64,000 nt of DNA from Mixta calida (GCF_002953215.1 NZ_CP026378.1:248001-312000), one strand, 5' to 3'. Counted from the first letter of the stretch, positions 9,374 through 18,298 are shown. The notes: generated by a model from the sequence alone, not told the origin. A program made the numbers and translations.

Positions 9374-10990
9374 TTACTTGCCGACGACGTCGGCAGTCTG
9401 CGTCGGTTCGTCGTTGGCTGCCGCTGGCGTCATCGGCGTATAGTCGAGCTGCAAAATGCGGCTGGTTTCCGCCAGCTCATGCTCGGTGGCGCTGATATTG
9501 CCGTTGAGCTTCTGGCCGTAAGAGGGCACCAGCTCTTTTATCTTCGTCTGCCATTCCGGCGTGGCGAATTTATCTTTAAATACCTTTTGCAGCAGGTTCA
9601 GCATAATCGGCGCGGCGGTGGAGGCGCCCGGCGACGCGCCCAGCAGCGCGGAGACGGTGCCGTCCTGCGAGGCGATGACTTCGGTGCCGAGGCGCAGCAC
9701 GCCGCCTTTTTCGGCATCCTTTTTGATGATCTGCACGCGCTGTCCCGCCTGCACCAGACGCCAGTCCTCTTTCTTCGCTTCCGGGAAATAGTCCTGCAAC
9801 GCCGCATGACGGTCGTCGTCGGTCAGCATTAGCTGGCTCACCAGGTATTTCACCAGGTTGAAGTTATCCAGGCCGACGCGCACCATCGGCAGCAGGTTGC
9901 TGGCGGTAATCGAGCCGAACATATCCAGCAGCGAGCCATGCTTCAGGAATTTGGTGGAGAAAGTGGCGAACGGGCCAAACAGCAGCACCTGCTTGCCGTC
10001 CAGCACGCGCGTATCCAGGTGCGGCACTGACATCGGCGGCGCGCCGACCGAGGCTTTGCCGTACACTTTCGCCAGATGGCGTTTCACCACCTCCGGGTTT
10101 TCGCTGACGAGGAAGGAGCCGCCCACCGGGAAACCGGCATACGCTTTCGCTTCAGGGATGCCGGTCTTTTGCAGCAGCGGCAGCGCCGCGCCGCCCGCGC
10201 CGATAAACAGATAGTTGGCATTGACCGCGCTTAACGCGCCGCCGTTCGCCAGGTCGGCGATGGTCACTTTCCAGCTGCCGTTGGCGTTGCGCTGAATATC
10301 ACGCACTTCATGGCGGGTGCGCAGACGAAAGTTTGGGTTTTTAGCCAGTGAAGTCACCAGCTGGCGCGTGATTTCGCCGAAATTGACGTCGGTGCCGATA
10401 GTAATGCGCGTCGCGGCGACCTTCTGCTGCGGATCGCGGCCCTGCATCATCGCCGGCGCCCATTTAGCAATCTGCGCGCGATCTTCTGAATATTCCATGC
10501 CGCGGAACAGGGTGCTTTTTTGCAGCGCCGCATAGCGTTTGCGCAGGAAATTAACGTTGTCGTCGCCCCAGACGAAGCTCATGTGCGGGGTGGTGTTGAT
10601 AAAACTGCGTGGGGTATGCAAGGTGCCTTTCTGAACCAGGGAGGCCCAGAACTGGCGGGAAATCTGGAAGGCTTCGTTAATCTCGATCGCTTTCGCGATG
10701 TCGACGGCGCCATTCTTTTCCGGCGTGTAATTCATTTCTGCCAGCGCGGAGTGACCAGTACCGGCGTTGTTCCAGCCGTTTGAACTCTCTTCCGCCACTT
10801 TATCCTGCCGTTCTACCATCTCGATAGACCAGCCTGGCTCCAGCTCCTGAAGATAAGTGCCCAGCGTGGCACTCATGATCCCTCCGCCGATGAGCAGTAC
10901 ATCGACGTCCTTTTCCCCTCCTGTCGCTGCATGTTTGCTGAGACCTAAAGCATTCATACACCGCGTCAGAAGTAATGCTGATTTACGCAT
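9374..10990 (-). CDS. mqo: malate:quinone oxidoreductase
   Basis: The 538-residue flavoprotein oxidises malate to oxaloacetate and passes electrons to the quinone pool at the inner membrane. It matches E. coli Mqo along its length: the FAD-binding [19 protein letters not shown] after a short leader, then [46 protein letters not shown], and [19 protein letters not shown] near the C-terminus. The N-terminal 25 residues are weakly hydrophobic and variable, as in the E. coli protein. The gene is monocistronic, with a long AT-rich upstream region. Confidence 0.97.
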   Translation of the reverse strand: MRKSALLLTRCMNALGLSKHAATGGEKDVDVLLIGGGIMSATLGTYLQELEPGWSIEMVERQDKVAEESSNGWNNAGTGHSALAEMNYTPEKNGAVDIAKAIEINEAFQISRQFWASLVQKGTLHTPRSFINTTPHMSFVWGDDNVNFLRKRYAALQKSTLFRGMEYSEDRAQIAKWAPAMMQGRDPQQKVAATRITIGTDVNFGEITRQLVTSLAKNPNFRLRTRHEVRDIQRNANGSWKVTIADLANGGALSAVNANYLFIGAGGAALPLLQKTGIPEAKAYAGFPVGGSFLVSENPEVVKRHLAKVYGKASVGAPPMSVPHLDTRVLDGKQVLLFGPFATFSTKFLKHGSLLDMFGSITASNLLPMVRVGLDNFNLVKYLVSQLMLTDDDRHAALQDYFPEAKKEDWRLVQAGQRVQIIKKDAEKGGVLRLGTEVIASQDGTVSALLGASPGASTAAPIMLNLLQKVFKDKFATPEWQTKIKELVPSYGQKLNGNISATEHELAETSRILQLDYTPMTPAAANDEPTQTADVVGK

Positions 10991-11349
10991 GAGGCGACAT
11001 CTCCGTCCGTTGATGAATCAACGGTAATTGCAGGTGAAAGAGACCGTCTTCTGTTCGGCGGATTATCCTCTTTCCATAAATGTCCGAAATCTTCCTGGTT
11101 TAACCACACTAAAAGTGCAGGTTAACTGCACGTTATACGTACCGGGAGAAATATAACATTCTCGCAATAAAATTGAATAATTTGTTTAAAATTTAAAATG
11201 TGGTTAAGTTTTGAGCAGGCTGAAGCGATTAGCTTCACAGTTTCAGCGCGCGGAATGTTAAAGAAGAATGTAAAGCGCAGCGGGAGAGGACGTGTAGGTA
11301 AGCGTTCCCTTACTTCATGCAGCAAGGGAACGGGCGAAACGGCGGGAAT
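10991..11349. other. intergenic region upstream of mqo
   Basis: No convincing gene is seen in these 359 bases. The centre (about 11150-11215) is AT-rich and probably holds mqo promoter elements. An inverted repeat (CGTTCCCTT at 11303-11311 with AAGGGAACG at 11324-11332) lies downstream of the BOF-protein genes; it lacks a U-tract, so it is at best a weak terminator. Confidence 0.5.
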
Positions 11350-11745
11350 TTACATCAGATTGAGCTTTTTCACATGAACCAGCACGTTTTTGCCATGGCG
11401 CAGCACGGTGCCGTTAACGGTGATTAAATCGTCCGGCTTCACTTCCTGGCCCTGCCAGACCGCATCGTCAATTTGCAGCTGTGCGGTGCCGGACGCGTCG
11501 CGCAACACCCAGGTTTTACTGCCGCTCTGGCGCAGGATATTGCCTTGCAGCGTTACCCAGGTGCCGGTCGAAAGCTGCGCCAGCTTATTCGCTGCCGTCA
11601 GCTTCTGGTTGTCAGTGACAGCGCGGTAGCCATCTTTCTGATCTTCCGGCGGCGGCGCTTTGCCGTCTGGATTAAAACCGCCATCGGCGGCCAGCGCAGG
11701 GGCGGCGATCAGGGCCGCCAGGCATAGCGTCAGAAATTTATGCAT
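11350..11745 (-). CDS. periplasmic OB-fold protein, YgiW/YdeI (BOF) family
   Basis: The 131-residue protein has a clean signal peptide (MHKFLTLCLAALIAAPALAA) and a bacterial OB-fold domain with the family pattern GTWVTLQGNILRQ, WVLRDASGTAQLQID and DLITVNGTVLRHG. YgiW and YdeI (OmdA) are periplasmic stress-linked proteins of enterobacteria. This one is the second of two tandem family members, 37 bases after the upstream gene, so the two are probably co-transcribed. A GGAGG site precedes the ATG. The ligand is not known. Confidence 0.88.
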   Translation of the reverse strand: MHKFLTLCLAALIAAPALAADGGFNPDGKAPPPEDQKDGYRAVTDNQKLTAANKLAQLSTGTWVTLQGNILRQSGSKTWVLRDASGTAQLQIDDAVWQGQEVKPDDLITVNGTVLRHGKNVLVHVKKLNLM

Positions 11746-11782
11746 AACGGCCTCCTGTTATTTCATTAAGGCAGCGGCGGAC

Positions 11783-12178
11783 TTATGGCGCGCCCAACTG
11801 TTCGACGTCGACCCAGCGACGTGCGCCGTCGTGACGCAGACGGCCGTTCATCCGCACCTGATCCTCAGCGTCATAGGTTTTGCCATCAAACACTTTTTTC
11901 GGGATCACCAGGTCAATGGTTTCATTGTTGCGACCGCGCAGCTGATAGCTCTGTTCGCCTTTTTGCTTCACGATATAGCCTTCCAGCGTCACCCAGGCGC
12001 CGTCGCGCATGGTTTTCACCTCGCTGATGGAGGGCGAAGTGGTGTCTTCCGTGCCTTTATAGCCGCTGTCCTGCGTGCGCGGCGGCGTCTCGCCGCCTTT
12101 ATAGCCGCCAGCGTCATCAGCGAACGCAGGCAGGGTAAACAGGGCGATCAGGGCGGCGATAGTGAATTTTTTAGCCAT
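11783..12178 (-). CDS. periplasmic OB-fold protein, YgiW/YdeI (BOF) family, second copy
   Basis: This 131-residue protein has a signal peptide (MAKKFTIAALIALFTLPAFA), a GGYKGGETPP-type linker common in YdeI-like proteins, and an OB-fold domain (GAWVTLEGYIVKQ, YQLRGRNNETIDLVIP, DQVRMNGRLRHDG). It is the same length as its neighbour but clearly diverged, suggesting an old duplication. The ribosome binding site is AAGGAG before the ATG. Exported BOF proteins are connected in E. coli and Salmonella with oxidative or peptide stress; the same here is an inference. Confidence 0.88.
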   Translation of the reverse strand: MAKKFTIAALIALFTLPAFADDAGGYKGGETPPRTQDSGYKGTEDTTSPSISEVKTMRDGAWVTLEGYIVKQKGEQSYQLRGRNNETIDLVIPKKVFDGKTYDAEDQVRMNGRLRHDGARRWVDVEQLGAP

Positions 12179-12329
12179 AGCTTCTCCTTAATGATTGTCC
12201 TTTCGGGCAGGCAAAAAACGCCATATCAGATAATAAGCCTGGCACAGTCTGATAAAGTCGTGAGAAATCAGCGCAGGACCGCTGCAATAACGCGCAGCGG
12301 GGGGCAGGACGCGGGCCGGAAAAGGCGAG

Positions 12330-12572
12330 TTAAACCTGGCCGAAGCGACGCCAGAGAAAACGCAGCACAAAAAACTCAATGGTGCCCAGCAGCAGGAACC
12401 ACAGGCAGAGCACAATGGTGTAAAGCTGGTTGAGATCGCTGAAGTGAAACAGCGACATCAGACGTGCCGCCAGCTCCGGGCCTAAAGCGGGCGCAGGCAG
12501 CAGCAGCGCGGAGAGAAAGCCCAGCAGCAGAATGCTCATCGGCGCAAGCCAGTTTTCAAAAGTGGATTTCAT
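12330..12572 (-). CDS. small membrane protein of unknown function next to BOF genes
   Basis: The 80-residue product has two strongly hydrophobic segments, roughly residues 10-30 (MSILLLGFLSALLLPAPAL) and 50-72 (LYTIVLCLWFLLLGTIEFF), and ends with a basic LRFLWRRFGQV tail, so an inner-membrane hairpin is likely. It precedes the two BOF-domain genes on the same strand with a 151-base gap and may share their promoter. I do not recognise the family. Confidence 0.6.
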   Translation of the reverse strand: MKSTFENWLAPMSILLLGFLSALLLPAPALGPELAARLMSLFHFSDLNQLYTIVLCLWFLLLGTIEFFVLRFLWRRFGQV

Positions 12573-12866
12573 GGCGGTTAAAAGAGTAAGAAAAACCAGA
12601 GCGTTATTGTCCGGGAATTAGCGCGCGGGTTCAACGATTAGCGCCGCTAAGCGCTTCCGCCATTGGGTTATTCATCCCAAACGCTGTTTTATGCACAGAC
12701 TCAACGGGATGCTCAATCCCGCATGTAGAAGAATATTCTTGAATAATCAATCATATGGCATCTGTAAAACCGCGAAAAGGTGAAAAAGCGGTCCTCTCGT
12801 TTAACTTTTGTTTAAGATAACATTTGCATAATCGTGGTCCATTATGTGATCTGCTTCAAAAAAACG

Positions 12867-12895
12867 TTGCCGGCCAAAAGGGCAGCCGTTATAAT
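12867..12895 (+). promoter_or_regulatory. near-consensus sigma-70 promoter
   Basis: TTGCCG at 12867-12872 and a perfect TATAAT at 12890-12895 are separated by exactly 17 bases. The predicted start of transcription, near 12902, lies about 35 bases before a 25-codon reading frame. This is the best promoter match I noticed in the window. Confidence 0.75.
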
Positions 12896-12935
12896 TTCGT
12901 TGATTTTTTCAACAAAAGTTATTCAGGTCCACGCT

Positions 12936-13013
12936 ATGAAAAAGTTCTTTCGGTATGTGTTTCGTGCTTACGTTGAAACCTTTAAGCATGTACCGCCAGG
13001 CGCGCTGAACTAA
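12936..13013 (+). CDS. 25-residue small protein
   Basis: A short frame encodes MKKFFRYVFRAYVETFKHVP followed by PGALN and a stop. It is basic and amphipathic rather than clearly membrane-spanning. It begins about 35 bases downstream of a near-consensus promoter, which argues that it is expressed. The ribosome binding site (CAGG) is weak. The following 260 bases carry no open gene but contain GATAACC (13038-13044) and GGTTATC (13068-13074) as inverted arms. It could be a free small protein or a leader peptide. I do not recognise a named family. Confidence 0.55.
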   Translation: MKKFFRYVFRAYVETFKHVPPGALN

Positions 13014-13281
13014 CGGCGCCGCCGCACAGAAACCCCTCGATAACCGCGGCCAGGGATCGGACCGATGGTTATCAAATCCTTCTTACTGCGATAACCCCTC
13101 TTTTCCAGCCGTGATGTCAGCGCCGCAGCCCGCCTGTGTCACTCTCTTTTTCTCCTAAATGCCGATTGTTGATAGCCATCGCACACTTTCATGCTCTGCG
13201 TCCCACAGGCGGGACGGCGGATAAGGCGAAGCGCCATTTAGCGCCTAAACTTAGCGGGTATCCTTACTCTGAGGGCAGCTG
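13014..13281. other. intergenic region downstream of the small protein gene
   Basis: No further gene is visible. The stretch holds an inverted repeat, GATAACC/GGTTATC, at 13038-13074 and a pyrimidine-rich tract near 13143-13158, and could form the 3' end of the small transcript. Confidence 0.35.
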
Positions 13282-14205
13282 ATGAAGAGAACACCCCGGC
13301 GGCGCGGGCCAGATAACCGCGCAGTGCTTCTCGGTATGGCCACCGCCATAGCCGGTACCGCCCTGCTTGTCAGAAAGTGGCGCAAGTGGCAGCAAACTCC
13401 GCCGGTCGGCATTCACAGCCATCAGGCGGGCCTGGCAGGCTACTATCAGCAGGTCGGACCGTGGCGCATGTTTACCCGCACCACGCCGGAGACACGCCCT
13501 GGTCTGCCGGTGGTGCTGCTGCATGGTCTCGCGCTTTCCGGGCGCGCGATGGAAGATTTAGCCCTGGCGCTCGGATGGGAATATCGCGTGCTGGTGCCCG
13601 ATCTGCCCGGCTTTGGCGGCAGCGCGTTTCCCGCCTCGCAGCCGGTATTGGATGTCGACCGGCTGGCGGAGGCGCTGTGGATGTGGATGCAGCAGAACCA
13701 GCTGTCGCGGGCGATTTTCGTCGGCAACGCCTTTGGCTGTCAGGTGTTGGCCGCGCTGGCGGTAGCCCATCCCGAAGCGGTGGCGGGGCTGGTTTTACAG
13801 GGGCCGACCGTCGATCGCCGTTCCCGCTCGCTGCTGCATCAGGTCTGGCGTGACTGGCGCAACGGCCGCCGCGAATCGCACCGTTCGGCTGCCGCGCTCT
13901 GCCGCGTCGATTTCGCCAAAGCGGGCGTATGGCGCATGGTCGGCACGCTGCGCGCCATGCTGCGCGACCGTATTGAACAACGTTTGCCCCATATCAAAGC
14001 GCCGGTACTGGTGGTGCGCGGCTCGTATGATGTGGTGTCGCCAGCGCGCTGGGTGGAGGAGATGGTGGCGCTGTTGCCGCGCGGCGAGCTGATAACGCTG
14101 CCAAAGGGCACCCACACGCTGCATTACGTCTATCCCTGGAGCTACAGCCGCGCGATTCGTCCCTTTATTGCCCGCGTGCAGAAGGAGTATGAACATCATG
14201 AGTAA
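13282..14205 (+). CDS. alpha/beta-hydrolase-fold protein with Ser-to-Ala nucleophile position
   Basis: The 307-residue protein has a basic N-terminus, one possible membrane anchor (residues 13-31), then an alpha/beta-hydrolase domain: oxyanion-loop LLHGLALSG, PDLPGFGGSA, and the acid and histidine at D250 (GSYDVVSP) and H278 (KGTHTLHY). The nucleophile elbow reads VGNAFGCQ at residues 147-154, so the serine expected in GxSxG is alanine 150 (codon GCC at 13729). Most relatives read GNSFGCQ. The protein is therefore either catalytically dead, a binding protein, or altered by one base. It overlaps the next gene by eight bases. Confidence 0.85.
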   Translation: MKRTPRRRGPDNRAVLLGMATAIAGTALLVRKWRKWQQTPPVGIHSHQAGLAGYYQQVGPWRMFTRTTPETRPGLPVVLLHGLALSGRAMEDLALALGWEYRVLVPDLPGFGGSAFPASQPVLDVDRLAEALWMWMQQNQLSRAIFVGNAFGCQVLAALAVAHPEAVAGLVLQGPTVDRRSRSLLHQVWRDWRNGRRESHRSAAALCRVDFAKAGVWRMVGTLRAMLRDRIEQRLPHIKAPVLVVRGSYDVVSPARWVEEMVALLPRGELITLPKGTHTLHYVYPWSYSRAIRPFIARVQKEYEHHE

Positions 14206-15589
14206 ACCCCCACGCGGTATCGCCCGCTTCGACTCATCGGCAGCGATGGTGACGGCGCTGAGCAACGCGCTGCATCAACGTCCCTTTAGCAGCCCCAGCC
14301 AGTCGCCGGGTCTCGATCGCGTTTTGCCCGCGCTGAACCTGCTGCCTGAGCGGCTGCGCGAATGGGGTTACGCGGTCGGCGGCATGTCTGAGGGCATCAC
14401 GCTTACGCAGGCGCAGCAGCTGGATATCGAAGGCATCGCGCGCTGGGTCGCCGGACAGTATCCACAACAGCAGTACCAGGCGGCCTTTGTCGGCTCCTCT
14501 AACGGCGCGATGGTGCATCTGGCGGCGGCGATGGGCGTGCCCTGGCTGCCGCAGACGTTCCTTTGTCCAGTACGATCTTCCCATAACGATCCCGATGACG
14601 CGCAGCAGGGGTTTACCGAAGGCAAGCCGATTGTTGATGCGCTACTGGCCACTTCGCCGCACATCGCGGTGCATCAGATGCAGGACCCGAATCAGGATCG
14701 GCTGATGCTGGAGCAGATGTCCTATTTCCGCCTGAAGCACCGCAAACTGCCGCTGGAATATAATGAGTTTTTACTCAGCGCGCTGCCGCCAGGCGGCACG
14801 TTGGTCATTAACCACTGTACCCAGCAGTGGCCCGCGACGCGCACCAGCGATCGCTCGTTTTATCAGTTTGGCTCGTTAGGCGGCGCCACCGAGCAGGAAT
14901 ATTTTGAAGGCGGGCCGCGGGTAATGGAGCATCTGGCGCGCTACGGCAGCGACCGGGAAAAATGGCAGCCGCCCGCGCCGGACGTCACGGTGCCGGAAGC
15001 GGAGTGGGGCTTTGACGCGCATCTGATGGCGGAGCTGAAAAAACTGGCGAATAGCCAGGGCTGGAAGCTGGTAGAGCTGCGCTACGAAAACCCGGAGGCG
15101 CTGAGCTTCGTCGCCGCCGAGATTTACCGCGACTGGTATATGTCGGCCGGGATTATCGCTTCGCGGCTGGTGGTGGACAATTTTCTGCTGATGGACCCCT
15201 GGACCACCATGCAGCAGCACGCCATACCTTTCTGGCTAAGCTTCTGCACCGAGCCGTCCGCCAGTTCGCTACAGCGCTACCTGGACAGGCAGCCGCCGTT
15301 CCGCAATATCGATCTGATGCTGTTTTCACACGGTACGGAAAGCATCGGCATGGCGTCCATTGACCGCTGGCAGCAGCTGTTAAACTACGCTACCGATGAA
15401 GGCGCGTTTGTCGGCGTCGATACGGAAAAATTTCCACGCGATTTCGCTACGCTGTCGCGCTTCGACCGTGAGCTACAGCAGCGCGCGCCGCTGTTGCCGC
15501 CGCCGGATCCGCTCACCGTCGAGTCGTTCCTGGCCGCCGTGCAGCGCTATGGCGATAAGTTTCATGTGGAATGCTTACAGCATAATTAG
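14198..15589 (+). CDS. conserved protein of unknown function, translationally coupled to the hydrolase-like gene
   Basis: The 463-residue protein is not assigned to a family. Its first 110 residues resemble part of an alpha/beta fold, with an elbow-like AFVGSSNGAMVHL containing S101 in a GxSxG pattern. The rest is mixed and includes NHCTQQWPATRTSD and MLFSHGTESIGMASI. It overlaps the previous stop (ATGAGTAA), and GGAG lies 11 bases before the ATG at 14198, so the pair is coupled. An ATG at 14189 is too close to that site. The partner lacks its serine while this protein has a GxSxG, so a two-component arrangement is conceivable but speculative. Confidence 0.72.
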   Translation: MSKPPRGIARFDSSAAMVTALSNALHQRPFSSPSQSPGLDRVLPALNLLPERLREWGYAVGGMSEGITLTQAQQLDIEGIARWVAGQYPQQQYQAAFVGSSNGAMVHLAAAMGVPWLPQTFLCPVRSSHNDPDDAQQGFTEGKPIVDALLATSPHIAVHQMQDPNQDRLMLEQMSYFRLKHRKLPLEYNEFLLSALPPGGTLVINHCTQQWPATRTSDRSFYQFGSLGGATEQEYFEGGPRVMEHLARYGSDREKWQPPAPDVTVPEAEWGFDAHLMAELKKLANSQGWKLVELRYENPEALSFVAAEIYRDWYMSAGIIASRLVVDNFLLMDPWTTMQQHAIPFWLSFCTEPSASSLQRYLDRQPPFRNIDLMLFSHGTESIGMASIDRWQQLLNYATDEGAFVGVDTEKFPRDFATLSRFDRELQQRAPLLPPPDPLTVESFLAAVQRYGDKFHVECLQHN

Positions 15590-15752
15590 CCGTTTATTCA
15601 CGACGCAGGGAGGCGTTGTGCGACAGGCAAACAGAAAGGGTTAGCTATGGCGAAACGGAGCCGGCCGGCAATGCTCTGATGCAGAGAGAAGGGAACGGTA
15701 AAAGGAAATCGCTTGCGAGGCGGCAGAGGTTTTCGCGGGTGTCGGCGCAGGG

Positions 15753-15781
15753 CAAAAAAAAGCCAGGCCGTCGGGCCTGGC
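15753..15781 (-). terminator. terminator of the yciF-like gene
   Basis: On the minus strand GCCAGGCC and GGCCTGGC pair around a four-base loop and are followed by eight consecutive U residues. Confidence 0.88.
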
Positions 15782-15790
15782 GTAAAAATC

Positions 15791-16267
15791 TTACTGCGTT
15801 TGTTCAGCGATCATCGTCAGTTTCTCATCGGTCGCTTTTTCTTCGTTCAACGTTTCTTCCAGCAGGCGAGCCGCTTCTTTGTAGCCCAGCTTGATGGCCA
15901 TTGCGCGCAGCGTGCCGTAGGTAGCGATTTCGTAATGCTCAACTTTCTGCGCCGCGCCGATCAGACCGGCATCAAGCACCACGCCTTTTTCAACGGAATC
16001 AATCAGTTCCTGCGCTTCTTCCACCAGACCTTCCATCGCGTGGCACTTCATACGTTTGATACGTACTTCCGGGGTCGCTTCAACCAGCTGGTCAAGGCGC
16101 TCGATTTGACCTCGGGTTTCTTCGAGATGAGTTTTGAACGCTTCGATAAGTTTTTCATCGCTGGCGGCACGCGCCATTTTCGGTAGCGCACGGCTAATTT
16201 GTTTCTCAGCGCTATATACGTCAGAGAGATCGTGAATAAACAGGTCTTCCAGCGTTTTAATACTCAT
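15791..16267 (-). CDS. yciF: ferritin-like stress protein, YciF/YciE (DUF892) family
   Basis: The 158-residue four-helix protein closely follows E. coli YciF: TLEDLFIHDLSDVYSAEKQ at the start, HLEETRGQIERLDQLVE, IKRMKCHAMEGLVEEAQELI and AAQKVEHYEIATYGTL. The E and H residues in these helices form a ferritin-like di-iron centre in the family. The start at 16267 has GGAGAAAATT before it; an in-frame ATG six codons upstream is less likely. The gene has its own terminator. In E. coli the yciGFE genes are induced in stationary phase through sigma-S. Here yciG lies upstream on the same strand with a terminator between them. Confidence 0.92.
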   Translation of the reverse strand: MSIKTLEDLFIHDLSDVYSAEKQISRALPKMARAASDEKLIEAFKTHLEETRGQIERLDQLVEATPEVRIKRMKCHAMEGLVEEAQELIDSVEKGVVLDAGLIGAAQKVEHYEIATYGTLRAMAIKLGYKEAARLLEETLNEEKATDEKLTMIAEQTQ

Positions 16268-16486
16268 AATTTTCTCCATAACCAAAGGCTAATTCATTAA
16301 TTAAATATTTCAGGGTAACGCGCCCTGTTAATTTCAGTATAGCCAGGAGTAAACAACTGCAACGGCAAAAAGGTAAGATTAAGACTCATCCTGCTTTTAC
16401 CGCTACGCTTGTTTTAAATAAGGACGCTTACCGAAAAGTCACTTTTATTAGTCAGCGCGCTCGTGGAATAGAAAAACACAAATAAA

Positions 16487-16519
16487 AATAGCCCGTAGTG
16501 CGAGAACGCACTACGGGCT
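16487..16519 (-). terminator. terminator of the yciG-like gene
   Basis: A 13-base-pair stem (AGCCCGTAGTGCG with CGCACTACGGGCT) has a four-base loop and is followed on the minus strand by ATTTTTATTT. Confidence 0.88.
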
Positions 16520-16554
16520 TCACTAATCCTGTCAGGCGGCTGCCCGCTTAAAGA

Positions 16555-16719
16555 TTAGCTGCGACGGCTGTTCTGACCGCCTTTTTTGCCTGCTTCAGAG
16601 GCTTTTTCACGGTCATTTTTGAAGTTGCCGCCGCTCTGCTGGCCGCCTTTTTTACCTGCTTCAGACGCTTTTTGACGATCTTCCGCGAAGTTACCTGAAC
16701 CACCACGATGCTGAGTCAT
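16555..16719 (-). CDS. yciG: KGG-motif stress protein, YciG family
   Basis: The 54-residue hydrophilic protein contains two copies of the unit DRxKASEAGKKGGQ (residues about 14-27 and 36-49), the hallmark of YciG and GsiB-type stress proteins. It begins MTQHRGGSGNF and ends in basic residues. A strong GAGGAGAAAT site precedes the ATG at 16719; upstream in-frame codons are not part of the family. In E. coli yciG belongs to a sigma-S-dependent operon with yciF and yciE. Here it has its own terminator. Confidence 0.92.
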   Translation of the reverse strand: MTQHRGGSGNFAEDRQKASEAGKKGGQQSGGNFKNDREKASEAGKKGGQNSRRS

Positions 16720-16827
16720 ATTATTTCTCCTCGTGTGAGTTAACAGAATGCATATATTTATCAGTGGGGAGACAAATATATGCGCATCCAACGCTTTTAA
16801 ATCTAGCGGGTAGCAGTGGGATTGCAA

Positions 16828-17125
16828 GGAAACGGCAGCTAAAAGTTTTTCTTATGGTGAGTAAAAATAACTTAAGTCCGCGTTACGTAACGGTTAAATG
16901 AAAATGTTATATTTTATGAATGAGGCCGATAATAACTGTTGCCGCTGAGCTTGTTCACCTGCGCAAATAGAACAGAGACGGTTATCAGGAATGGATGCCA
17001 GGATTGTTCCTGGATCGGCAGGCCAGGCAAACAATAAAAATTAGCATTCAGAAACTTCCGCTTCGTTTATTTTGATCTTTAATTAGAGGGCAACACTGAT
17101 TCCACTACTACGGAGGAGATGACTG
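16828..17125. other. intergenic region upstream of yciG-like gene
   Basis: About 300 bases without a convincing gene. The part next to yciG is AT-rich and probably contains its promoter. A GGAGGAG site at its right end precedes the short frame at 17126. Confidence 0.4.
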
Positions 17126-17308
17126 ATGCATACGACATGGTTACGATCCCGTGAACTTCCTCATCTGGGGACTTTCATCGTGTTGAAGAAAGGAAAAGCC
17201 GCGTGGCTGCTGCTGCGCAATGGCGGAGCCGTATTCCGCTCTGTCCGATGGCTGCGGCGGCACAGCCATGCTTTTGAACCGGTTAACGGCCTGCCGCGCG
17301 CGCAGTAG
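17126..17308 (+). CDS. possible 60-residue small protein
   Basis: The frame begins MHTTWLRSRELPHLGTFIVL and continues with a basic, moderately hydrophobic sequence (KKGKAAWLLLRNGGAVF). Its main support is a strong GGAGGAG ribosome binding site about eight bases before the ATG. An 11-codon frame starting at 17119 overlaps it and a 62-codon frame exists on the other strand, so the assignment is uncertain. No family is recognised. Confidence 0.4.
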   Translation: MHTTWLRSRELPHLGTFIVLKKGKAAWLLLRNGGAVFRSVRWLRRHSHAFEPVNGLPRAQ

Positions 17309-17356
17309 TTTTTGTTCAGGCGTCGTCATGCGCGGCGCCTGATCCTTCCGCCATTT

Positions 17357-18298
17357 TCATCTCTGTTCTTCCTGATTTTGCTGGCTCAGCGCCTGTAAAA
17401 AGTGACGTTTCACCGCTTCGGCATCAACGCCGAGACAGATGCGCTGCGGCGTACAGTCGGCGAAAGCGTTATGGCGTGAGGCAAGCTGCGTTAGCTGCCG
17501 CTGGGTTTGTCCGCTGGCAATGCCGTCGGTGACGACGCGGATCGGCGCCTCCACGCAGTGAAACCAGTCGGGATTTACCAGCCAGCTGATCGTTAAGGTA
17601 TCGTGCAGCGCCATACCGTCGAAACGCTCTTTTTGCAGGCTGTAATCGAGATAGCTGCGTGAAATGGCCTCCAGCACCGGCTGCTGCAACGCGCGTATCG
17701 CCTCGCCGCCGACCAGCACCTGATGCGTCACATCCAGCGGCACCAGCACGATCGGCAGCGCCGAACTGAGCACCTGATCCGCCGCGTGCGGATCTTTCCA
17801 GATATTGAATTCGCTGAAGGGCGTGACGTTGCCCGCATGCCCGTCGGTGCCAAAGGCGCCGCCCATGATCACCAGCTCTTTTACCTTCGAGACGATCTCC
17901 GGCGCCTGGTTAAGGGCGCTGGCGATATTGGTCAACGGACCGATCGCCACCAGCGTAATTTCGCCGGGGCGCGCGTTAACGCTGCGAATAATAAACTCGA
18001 CGGCGTTCTCCGCTTCGCCGCTAAAAGGGTTAGCGAACACGCCGCCCAGCCCGTCGGCGCCGTGAACCTGCGCGGCGGGCGCGGTCGGCGCAAGCGCAAG
18101 CGGGCGCGAACAGCCGCGATAAATCGGCGCGTCGATCGCCATTTTCTGACAAAACAGGCGGGCGTTTTTCACCGCCTGATCCACCGTCACGTTGCCGAAT
18201 ACGGTCGTTATGCCCAGCAGCCGTTGCGTGCGGGCGGCATAGGCGAGCGCGAAAGCGTCGTCCACGCCGATATCGGTATCCAGAATAATGTCGCGCAC
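17357..18298 (-). CDS. nucleoside hydrolase (inosine-uridine-type)
   Basis: The 313-residue enzyme splits the N-glycosidic bond of nucleosides to give ribose and base in the cytoplasm. The calcium-binding N-terminal motif reads DTDIGVDDAFAL, with the usual proline replaced by isoleucine but all aspartates kept. GNVTVDQAVKNA, GADGLGG, VAIGPLTNIASAL, IMGGAF and FNIWKDPHAA are further family segments, and HDTLTISWL carries the late catalytic histidine and aspartate. The start is a GTG at 18298 with GGGGGAG upstream. Base specificity is not clear from sequence. It is divergent from treB by about 400 bases. Confidence 0.92.
   Translation of the reverse strand: MRDIILDTDIGVDDAFALAYAARTQRLLGITTVFGNVTVDQAVKNARLFCQKMAIDAPIYRGCSRPLALAPTAPAAQVHGADGLGGVFANPFSGEAENAVEFIIRSVNARPGEITLVAIGPLTNIASALNQAPEIVSKVKELVIMGGAFGTDGHAGNVTPFSEFNIWKDPHAADQVLSSALPIVLVPLDVTHQVLVGGEAIRALQQPVLEAISRSYLDYSLQKERFDGMALHDTLTISWLVNPDWFHCVEAPIRVVTDGIASGQTQRQLTQLASRHNAFADCTPQRICLGVDAEAVKRHFLQALSQQNQEEQR

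Noticed and set aside
11122..11325. 67-codon minus-strand frame upstream of mqo
   Set aside because: It has no ribosome binding site and lies in AT-rich control DNA, and the translation shows no domain.
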